A stretch of 12,284 nt of DNA from Ramicandelaber brevisporus (lineage: Eukaryota; Kickxellomycota; Ramicandelaberales; Ramicandelaberaceae), in contig MU602941.1 in the NCBI GenBank assembly GCA_025201865.1, positions 1 to 12,284 of the forward strand, in the 5' to 3' direction. Every line of letters starts with the position of its first letter. Position 1 is the first letter of the stretch. The notes below the pieces were generated by a model, which was not told the origin of the DNA, ran no database searches, and worked only from the letters and a program-made list of their open reading frames with translations. This document shows positions 6,283 through 12,284 of this stretch, one piece after another. The translations under genes were made by a program, and so were the position numbers.

Positions 6283-6888
6283 TTAGAATTGCATTTGATG
6301 GTCACGAATGCCGTTGGCATCGACAATCTTAATCTTCCACTCTGGCAAGTTGATCACAAACCGATGCTCAAGCTCCTTGACACACAATCTCAGCAGCTCC
6401 TCCACCTCTGCCACAGTCATGCCAGGACGATGGAATCGATCCAAAATCGATACGCACAAAAACGCAGCATAGCCATGGCCGCCATACTCAACCTCGTTCA
6501 TCGCAGCCAAATAATCCAGCCAGTACAGCTGTGGCTTGCCGGTCTTGACATCGTAGCCAGCGACCAGCGAGCTCACATCGTATGGCCCACCACGAGAGCG
6601 CAGCGATTGAGCAAGCGTGTTGCGGATAAAGGTAGCACATGCGAGCGGGGTAAGCTCAAACTCATTGATGATGTGCTGCAGCTTGGCGTTCTTTTGGATG
6701 TACTCGGCAAAGTTGGTGGTATCGGAGGCCTCGCCGGAATAGACCAAGAGGGTGTGAGAGGTTAGAGCGCGCGAACGGTCAAGACCCTTCTTGAGAACGG
6801 TAATGCCGCGTGCTGCGTTTGTGTCGGAGAGGGTCATCACGAAGCCGTCGCCCTTGACGGCGAGGATCGCTTCCATATTGTTCGGCAT
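6283..6888 (-). CDS. PSMB2: 20S proteasome subunit beta type-2 (beta-4, yeast Pre1)
   Basis: A 201-residue, non-catalytic beta subunit of the 20S core particle. It matches the PSMB2/Pre1 family along its whole length: GITVLK near residue 28, SGEASDTTNFAEYIQKN near 51, SLRSRGGPYDVSSLVAGYD near 94, LYWLDYLA near 120, HGYAAFLCVSILDR near 138, and a C-terminal VKELEHRF then IVDANGIRD. Like its relatives it lacks a propeptide with an N-terminal catalytic threonine. The first ATG (6886-6888) gives MPNNMEAILAV. Family members begin at the position of Met5 (CAT at 6874-6876), so either start may be used, and the difference is four residues. It is divergent from UBA4 and 188 bp upstream of RRP9 in tandem. 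No Rpn4-type PACE element (GGTGGCAAA) was found upstream. Confidence 0.95.
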   Translation of the reverse strand: MPNNMEAILAVKGDGFVMTLSDTNAARGITVLKKGLDRSRALTSHTLLVYSGEASDTTNFAEYIQKNAKLQHIINEFELTPLACATFIRNTLAQSLRSRGGPYDVSSLVAGYDVKTGKPQLYWLDYLAAMNEVEYGGHGYAAFLCVSILDRFHRPGMTVAEVEELLRLCVKELEHRFVINLPEWKIKIVDANGIRDHQMQF

Positions 6889-7115
6889 CGCGTTTCGTTC
6901 AAACTGATTTGCGCAATCAAAGCGAGGTTAAAAAGTGCGTGTGGGGGTGTGTATGTGTATATGTGTGTGTTGTTGTTGTGGTTGCTGTTGTTACTGGAGG
7001 TTGCAGTTGATGAGCGAACGCGTCATGCCAGCAAGCTGAACTGGATTTTGCTGGCTGGAAAAAAGTAACAAGCCAGAAAAAAAAACAGCAAGAACAGCAA
7101 CACACTCAAACCAAG
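6889..7115. promoter_or_regulatory. Divergent promoter region shared by PSMB2 (-) and UBA4 (+)
   Basis: 227 bp separate the two start codons, so both promoters must lie here. Visible elements are a perfect 8-bp palindrome TTGCGCAA at 6909-6916, 20 bp from the PSMB2 ATG, and a GT-rich tract (about 6935-6992) with a TATAT core near 6957. An A-rich leader (7061-7105) precedes UBA4. No canonical TATAAA was seen. Confidence 0.6.
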
Positions 7116-8510
7116 ATGACTGATCAGTCTCGAGAAGAGCTGTTTGCCGAGCTTGCAGCTGTCAAAGCAGAGAATGAGCGGCTACGAGCTGCTCTCAATG
7201 CCCAGCAGCAAAATCAGCAAAATCAACAGCAACAGCCACAGCAACAGCAGCAGCAGCAGCCTGAACATTCAAGTATTGCGAACGAGAATGGTTTGACTAA
7301 TGAAGAGATCCGACGATATGGACGGCATTTGATCATGCCGGAGATTGGAGTCTCTGGACAACTGAAGCTGCGCCAGGCATCTGTATTAGTAGTTGGTGCC
7401 GGCGGCTTGGGCTCGCCATGCATTCTCTACTTGGCTGCAATGGGAGTTGGCCGACTAGGCGTTGTTGATCACGATGTTCTCGAGACTAGCAATCTACAGC
7501 GTCAGATCATTCACACTGAAGCAAGAGCAGGCACATCGAAAGCTGAGTCGGCAAGGGCATCTGTCCAGGCGCTCAACTCTGGCTGCGAATGCACTGCTCA
7601 CGATACGCTGCTTACTTCAGACAATGCGATGGGGATCTTTGCACAATATGACATTGTGATTGATGCGTCAGACAATGCCGCTACGAGATACCTCATCAAC
7701 GATGTCTGTGTGTTGCTAAAGAAGCCGCTTGTGAGCGGAAGTGCAGTCCAGATGGAAGGCCAGCTGACTATCTACAACCATCGCAACGGACCGTGCTACA
7801 GATGCATGTTCCCGCGTCCACCACCCGCCTCTACCATTGTCAACTGCAATGATGGCGGCGTGCTTGGTGTGGTACCTGGAGTCATCGGCACGCTACAAGC
7901 GCTGACTGTCGTGCGGATATTGCTCGGCATGGATGCTGATGAAGCCCCATACATGCTGCTCTTTGATGCACTGAGAACGCCACACTTTAGACACATCAGA
8001 ATCCGTGGTCGTCAAAAGCAGTGTGCGGTGTGTGGCGACAATCCAACCATCACTGAACCCATCGATTATGTGCAGTTTTGTGGCGCAGGTGGGTACGACG
8101 ATGATGGCAATGCCATTCAGCTGCTTGATCCAGAGATGCGCATGTCAGCAGTCGAGTACAAGCAGATGCGCGAGGCTAACGTTCCGCACCTGCTGCTTGA
8201 TGTGCGTCCCCGAGTGCACTTGGACATCTGCTCACTGAACCCGCACGCTCAAGTCGACTGGCTCAAGATGGAAAAGTCAGGTGGTGACCAGCTTGCCAAA
8301 GATGCCATTGACAGCGCTCTGGCTACGCTGACTAGTGGCAGCAGAGGTGGTGAAGAAGTGCCGATTGTAGTCATTTGCAGACGAGGCAATGACTCGCAGC
8401 TCGCAGTCCAGCTTTTGAAAGACAAGTTGGGTTTGAGCAATGTCCGCGATGTAACAGGCGGCTACACTGCCTATGCACTGCATGCAGACTCAACATTCCC
8501 AATTTACTAG
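7116..8510 (+). CDS. UBA4: UBA4 / MOCS3: E1-like Urm1 (and MoaD-type) activating enzyme with rhodanese domain
   Basis: A 464-residue cytosolic enzyme. It adenylates the C-terminal glycine of Urm1 and transfers sulfur through its rhodanese domain, supplying thiolation of tRNA wobble uridine and protein urmylation. Metazoan MOCS3 also serves molybdopterin synthase. Residues 7-30 form a short coiled coil, followed by a Gln/Asn tract (30-49). The ThiF/E1 domain spans about 60-320, with nucleotide-binding GAGGLGS at 94-100, NLQRQ at 126-130 and VIDASDN at 181-187. Structural zinc cysteines are C227, C230, C303 and C306. The E1 cysteine is C244 in VNCNDGGVLG. The C-terminal rhodanese domain (about 345-464) has active-site C421 in ICRRGNDSQ. 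All key residues are intact, and the length is near that of human MOCS3 (460). Single exon, start ATG 7116-7118. Confidence 0.96.
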   Translation: MTDQSREELFAELAAVKAENERLRAALNAQQQNQQNQQQQPQQQQQQQPEHSSIANENGLTNEEIRRYGRHLIMPEIGVSGQLKLRQASVLVVGAGGLGSPCILYLAAMGVGRLGVVDHDVLETSNLQRQIIHTEARAGTSKAESARASVQALNSGCECTAHDTLLTSDNAMGIFAQYDIVIDASDNAATRYLINDVCVLLKKPLVSGSAVQMEGQLTIYNHRNGPCYRCMFPRPPPASTIVNCNDGGVLGVVPGVIGTLQALTVVRILLGMDADEAPYMLLFDALRTPHFRHIRIRGRQKQCAVCGDNPTITEPIDYVQFCGAGGYDDDGNAIQLLDPEMRMSAVEYKQMREANVPHLLLDVRPRVHLDICSLNPHAQVDWLKMEKSGGDQLAKDAIDSALATLTSGSRGGEEVPIVVICRRGNDSQLAVQLLKDKLGLSNVRDVTGGYTAYALHADSTFPIY

Positions 8511-8528
8511 AACGTGTATTTTGTCTTT

Positions 8529-8544
8529 CTGTCTGTCTGTCTGT
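8529..8544. repeat. (CTGT)4 tetranucleotide repeat
   Basis: Four exact units, 19 nt after the UBA4 stop and therefore in its 3' UTR. Confidence 0.85.
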
Positions 8545-8595
8545 TTGGCTACGTGTCTATCAGCATGCCTGCTGCAATCGGCTGCATCCATCTTG

Positions 8596-8601
8596 AATAA
8601 A
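8596..8601 (+). terminator. Poly(A) signal AATAAA of UBA4
   Basis: A canonical AATAAA 85 nt after the UBA4 stop and about 320 nt before the SEY1 ATG. It is the only such hexamer on the plus strand in this spacer. Confidence 0.65.
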
Positions 8602-8762
8602 CTCCCTCTCTGGCTGTGTGCACGCATGTGTGACTTCACTTTTGACCTGACCCCGCACGCGCTTCACCTCCTTAAAAATGAGCTCTACCACCTCACCCAC
8701 CTCACCCCCAACTCACTCACCTCTCTATCTCTGTTCTCACCTCGTTGTAGCCACTCGCTCCT

Positions 8763-8768
8763 TATAAA
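8763..8768 (+). promoter_or_regulatory. Candidate TATA box of SEY1
   Basis: TATAAA occurs about 155 nt before the SEY1 ATG, within a pyrimidine-rich stretch (8660-8800). It lies downstream of the UBA4 poly(A) signal. A start of transcription near 8790-8800 would follow if it is used. Confidence 0.4.
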
Positions 8769-8816
8769 CACCTCCCCCTCCGCTGACTTGCAAACAACTT
8801 TCTCAATCTACTTGAG

Positions 8817-8862
8817 CCACTACTACTACTACTGTTGCTACTACCACTACTACTACGACGAG
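8817..8862 (+). repeat. CTA/CCA triplet-rich leader segment of SEY1
   Basis: Runs of ACT and CTA triplets, interrupted by GTTGCT and ACC. The segment sits between the TATA candidate and the ATG, so it is probably 5' UTR. A CT-rich tract (8881-8905) and TTCTAAACAG follow directly before the ATG and resemble a 3' splice site. Confidence 0.65.
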
Positions 8863-8922
8863 TAACTGCCTTGTTCATCGCCTTTCCTTCCTCCTCCTCC
8901 TCCTTCAACTTTCTAAACAGAC

Positions 8923-11909
8923 ATGGGTACAGAAACTGGTCCTGGCTCATTCCAGCAGCTATCTCAGCTCTCGACCTCCACCAAGCCGTCGCCAGTGCCC
9001 TCTCGAACCTCAACACCAATGTTGCTCCAAGCTCAGTTCATCTCGCGGCCATCTGCTTCAGCTTCTCTGTCGTATGTCGCAGATGAACTAGACGCTCAGC
9101 AGCAGAATCAGCAGAATCAGCAGCAATTGCAAGCCAACTCGTTTGGGCTCGGCATTGGAAGAGGCAGTCAGTCTCGGCTGCAAGTGGTCGCCGCTGACCA
9201 GACTTTTACGTACGTGTTCTTTTATCCCAGTTCGAACTGCCACGTACTTTCTGGGTGTATTCGTGACTGTTTAAAAATTTTTAACAGCTCTAACCAATGG
9301 AATGAGACTTGCAACTGCTGGTCACTATTCGATTGAAATGCAGCTTTGAGATACTGACATTCTTGATCAACATTTGCTTTGTACATACACAAACAATCTC
9401 TCTCTGTCATTGATGCCTCATTGTTTACAGAACTGAGCTGGCTCATTATATGCGCAAGAAATGGAAGCTGACCGACGAAGGCTTCAACTACAACCTCATC
9501 TCCGTTTTGGGCTCTCAAAGCACTGGCAAGAGTACTCTCCTCAATCGTTTGTTTGGCACTCAGTTCCCCGTCATGAACGAGTCTCGCCGCCAGCAAACCA
9601 CCAAGGGCATCTGGATGAGTCGCGCCAAAGACACCAATGTGCTTATTATGGATGTCGAAGGCACAGATGGTCGCGAGCGCGGCGAGAACCAAGATTTCGA
9701 GCGCAAGAGTGCATTGTTTTCACTGGCAACTTCAGAGGTGTTGATAGTCAACATGTGGGAGCACATGGTTGGATTGTACAACAGCGCAAATATGGGACTG
9801 CTGAAGACTGTATTCGAAGTCAATTTGCAACTGTTCCAGCGTCAAGGTGGAGCTCGTATGCTTCTGTTGTTTATCATTCGTGACCACACTGGCTTGACGA
9901 CACTGCGTGATTTGGCTGATATCTTGCAGACAGATTTGACGCGTATCTGGGACTCGCTTGCCAAACCAGCCGGTCAGGAAGACAGTCGCATCACCGACCA
10001 TTTTGACTTCAGATTTGCTTCGCTGCCTCACAAGATTTTGCTGCCAGAGAAGTTTGAGTCCGAGTGCAACAGACTGCGCATTTGGTTTGAGGACGCTCGC
10101 CATCCCGAGTATGTGTTTAAGCCGCAGTATCACCGCAGAATTCCGGCGGATGGATTCCCGAAATATGCAGAGACCATTTGGGAGAAGATCTTGACCAATA
10201 GAGATTTGGATCTGCCTACGCAGCAAGAGTTACTGGCGCAGTATCGCTGTGATGAGATTAGTGCAGCTGTATTCACGGTGTTTCAAGAGGCGAGTAAGCA
10301 TTTGCGACCAGTGGTGGTTGATGCGGGTAAAGTTGTGTCGGATTTGGGCAATCAAATGAGAATGTTGTTTGGTGATGCACTGGAGCAGTTTGACAAGAGC
10401 GCAAGCAGATATGTGGCAGCAGTGTATCAGCGCAAGCGCACAGAGCACATGTCAAAGCTGAGTGCTCATCTGCATGTGCTGTTCATGGCGCAGCTGCGTA
10501 GCTTATACAAGCTGGCAACTGTAAACTTCACTGCGGCGCTGCAAGCCAAAGTGTCCAGTGGTAGTGATTACAACTTTGCTGCATTCACCGCCAGTGTCGT
10601 CGATGATACTATTCACGAGTTTGATCAAGCCGCTGCTGACATGGTCCTCGCAGTGCCATCTGGTGACGGTATCAGTGGCGGTGTGATGGCTGATTGGTCG
10701 TTTGCTCACGAGAGCGATGAGCTTCGCACTGAGTTGGTCTCCATGACGGTCAAATTCCGTGATGAAGAGATCCGCAAGCTGCACATGCGTCTCGAGCGCA
10801 AGATCCGCCACGAACTTGATGAAGCCGTCTCGTCTGCATTTGGCGAGCCCACTCCAGAGCTCTGGTCGTCCCTCCTCATCTCGTTCTTCAGCACAACAGC
10901 CAAGGCCGACCAACAACTCACTCAGCGCCTCAGCGAGTATTCCATCGCATCCAGTGATATTACTGTGGCGGTGCAGCGTATGCATGTCGAAGCATGGCGC
11001 ATTCTTCGCAAAAAGATCGATGATGAAATGGCAGATGGCATGGTCATCATGCGCTTGCGTGGTCGACTCGAGGAGCGATTCAGATATGATTCCAATGGAC
11101 TGCCGAGAGTGTGGCGTCCAGAAGACGACATTGATGCGTTCTTTGCTGAGGCGAAGCGCGATGCCACGCAGTTGCTGACACTGTTTGAAAGGATTGACGT
11201 TTCGAGCCGTGTAATTGAACTTGGCGATGGTAGTAACTTCTTCCCAGCCAGCATCGAATCGACACCAAGCGGCACAGGTAAAGGCGGTGTGGAAACGAGC
11301 ATGGCCGTCGATGCAGAGACTGATGCAGATGACGATGCAGACTTTGACATCTTTGCCACTTTGGTGACCATTCAGCCTGCTCGTAAGCGTGAGTTGCTGC
11401 GTCGCTTCCAGCGTGAATCCGATGCACTGTACCTCGAGGCCAAGCGCTCAGTGGTTGCTACAGAAGCCAAGATTCCAGCCTGGACGCTCGCTCTGATTCT
11501 CATCTTGGGATGGAACGAGCTCTTGTTTGTACTGGCAACTCCAGTGTATCTCCTGCTGTCGCTCTGCCTGGGTGGGTTGTGGTACATTATCCATTCGCTT
11601 GGTTTGTCTGATCAAGTTCTTGCTGGTGTCAACATGCTGGTGCTTTCTGCTGTCAAATCAGCTCAAGACAAAATTGGCGAGGTTGCTGCCTCGACTGCTG
11701 CCGTGGCTGCCGCCAACAACAACAATAATAATGGTAACAAACGCACGAATGGATATCACAGCGAGTACGACACTGAAGTTTGGTCGAGCAATGTTGACTC
11801 TCCTTACAGTCGCCGCACCAGCACTTACAAAATGCCTGGCACTGGTGATGATGACTATGCGATGGATAACATCAAACCAACCTCTATTGCTAGCGATTCC
11901 ACCTATTAA
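8923..11909 (+). CDS. SEY1: SEY1 / RHD3-family dynamin-like GTPase for ER membrane fusion (two exons)
   Basis: Exons 8923-9209 and 9431-11909 join to 921 residues. Sey1 is anchored in the ER and drives homotypic fusion that forms the tubular network, the role atlastins have in animals. Exon 1 codes for 95 residues of Ser/Gln-rich N-terminus ending LQVVAADQTFT. Exon 2 continues TELAHYMRKKWKLTDEGF into the GTPase domain. P-loop GSQSTGKST is at 123-131, QQTTKG at about 149-154, switch-II DVEGTDG near 170, and RD in FIIRDHTG near 246. A long helical-bundle region follows. Two adjacent membrane segments near residues 778-823 form the usual hairpin, and a Ser/Asn-rich cytosolic tail ends the protein. 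Yeast Sey1 has 776 residues, so the N- and C-terminal tails are extended here. The start is bounded by an in-frame TAA at 8914-8916. All GTPase motifs are intact. Confidence 0.95.
9210..9430 (+). other. Spliceosomal intron of SEY1 (221 nt)
   Basis: Donor GTACGT follows the ACTTTTAC end of exon 1, and acceptor TTTACAG precedes AACTGAGC. Splicing joins AC to A and keeps the frame (phase 2: codon ACA, Thr96), giving the continuous family sequence into LAHYMRKKW. The alternative donor 4 nt downstream would create an immediate stop. TACTGAC at 9352-9358 resembles a branch site, although 72 nt is a long distance to the acceptor. This is the only intron supported in the window. If retained, translation stops inside it at 9334-9336 after 137 residues. 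Confidence 0.88.
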
Positions 11910-11919
11910 TAACCACGCT

Positions 11920-11934
11920 TTTATTCCTTTTATT
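11920..11934 (-). terminator. Two AATAAA poly(A) signals of NDUFAF5
   Basis: Minus-strand AATAAA occurs at 11929-11934 and 11920-11925, 48 and 57 nt past the NDUFAF5 stop. Cleavage downstream of these would fall at or inside the last codons of SEY1. Confidence 0.55.
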
Positions 11935-11958
11935 CATCCTTTATAACTCATTTTATCT

Positions 11959-11964
11959 ATTAAA
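11959..11964 (+). terminator. ATTAAA poly(A) signal candidate of SEY1
   Basis: ATTAAA, the commonest variant of AATAAA, lies 50 nt after the SEY1 stop. No plus-strand AATAAA is present in the 72-bp spacer. Cleavage would fall at or inside the end of NDUFAF5. Confidence 0.4.
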
Positions 11965-11981
11965 TTTAAGTATATTATCTT

Positions 11982-12284
11982 TTACAATACATCCTTCAGG
12001 CTAACCGTGCCAGATCCGCGCTCCAGCGGCTTTGGCTGCGACTCAGACGGCTTCCATCCAATCATGTAAATGATCTGGAATGTTGCCGGAATGGATCCAT
12101 CGGTCGGATCGCCGTACATCTCCCTGTAGATGGACTCGGCCGCCATGATTGTGTCGCGTCCGATCCATCCATCTCGCTTCAGGACTGCATTGCTCTCTCC
12201 CATCGCTCTCAAGTCCTGCATCAGATGCATCATCGATGGATACCCAACCGTCAGCTCATCGATGTCGACCGTCAGCAGTGTAAA
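11982..12284 (-). CDS. NDUFAF5: NDUFAF5, complex I assembly methyltransferase-like protein (C-terminal 100 residues, cut by window edge)
   Basis: The reading frame is open from the right edge and ends at TAA 11982-11984, giving 100 residues. It begins FTLLTVDIDELTVGYPS and contains LMQDLRAMGESNA, RDTIMAAESIYREMYGD, GSIPATFQIIYMIGWKP, and a closing ERGSGTVSLKDVL. These match the C-terminal end of NDUFAF5, the mitochondrial class-I SAM-fold enzyme that hydroxylates an arginine of the NDUFS7 subunit during early complex I assembly. The SAM-binding N-terminal part and any mitochondrial targeting signal lie outside the window. No intron is seen in the visible part. It converges with SEY1 with only 72 bp between stop codons. 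Its presence implies a mitochondrial complex I. Confidence 0.93.
   Translation of the reverse strand, partial: FTLLTVDIDELTVGYPSMMHLMQDLRAMGESNAVLKRDGWIGRDTIMAAESIYREMYGDPTDGSIPATFQIIYMIGWKPSESQPKPLERGSGTVSLKDVL

Noticed and set aside
8473-8865. Plus-strand ORF of 130 codons between UBA4 and SEY1
   Set aside because: It overlaps the UBA4 end in another frame and then translates pyrimidine and CTA repeats; no motif.
9222-9692. Minus-strand ORF of 156 codons opposite SEY1 exon 2 and the intron
   Set aside because: It lies antisense to the well-conserved GTPase domain and shows no family similarity.
1-12284. Search for tRNA (GGTTCGANNCC B-box), rRNA, CRISPR arrays, transposase genes and viral genes
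   Set aside because: No B-box in a plausible tRNA context, no regularly spaced repeat array and no transposase or viral motif was seen in either strand by eye.

Overview
This is eukaryotic nuclear DNA from a compact, intron-poor genome. Seven protein genes can be supported. They are monocistronic by family and have AATAAA-type 3' ends, and only one intron is visible in about 9 kb of coding sequence. The ER-fusion GTPase is of the SEY1/RHD3 type rather than the metazoan atlastin type. The proteasome beta-4 subunit resembles yeast Pre1, and UBA4 carries the usual E1 plus rhodanese fusion. Together with poly-Q/poly-N tracts and short spacers, this suggests a fungus, perhaps an early-diverging (chytrid-like or mucoromycote-like) one. 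Another unicellular eukaryote cannot be excluded from the sequence alone.

Layout, left to right. (1) Minus strand, 163-1509: a UPF0014 (FetB/ALS3-like) membrane protein with a long Ser/Thr-rich tail. (2) 1510-3136: a 1.6 kb gene-poor spacer full of simple repeats, including a (GCTGT)8 array, GT/CA tracts and a long purine-rich zone with a perfect homopurine mirror repeat. (3) Minus strand, 3137-3400: a small secreted, very acidic four-cysteine protein. An unexplained 105-codon ORF (3397-3714) ends in a TGA that overlaps its ATG. (4) Minus strand, 3806-6094: RRP9 (U3-55K), a WD40 protein of the U3 snoRNP. (5) Minus strand, 6283-6888: proteasome subunit beta type-2 (PSMB2/Pre1). (6) Plus strand, 7116-8510: UBA4/MOCS3, divergent from PSMB2 across a 227 bp shared promoter region. 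(7) Plus strand, 8923-11909: SEY1, with one intron at 9210-9430. (8) Minus strand, 11982 to the right edge: the 3' end of NDUFAF5, convergent with SEY1 across only 72 bp.

Most genes are housekeeping: pre-rRNA processing, protein degradation, tRNA thiolation/urmylation, ER network fusion and complex I assembly. They form no pathway cluster. The lineage-specific content is the small secreted acidic protein, its overlapping upstream ORF, the tail on the UPF0014 protein, the acidic insertion in RRP9, and the periodic repeat arrays in the spacers. No mobile element, CRISPR array, tRNA or rRNA gene was recognised.
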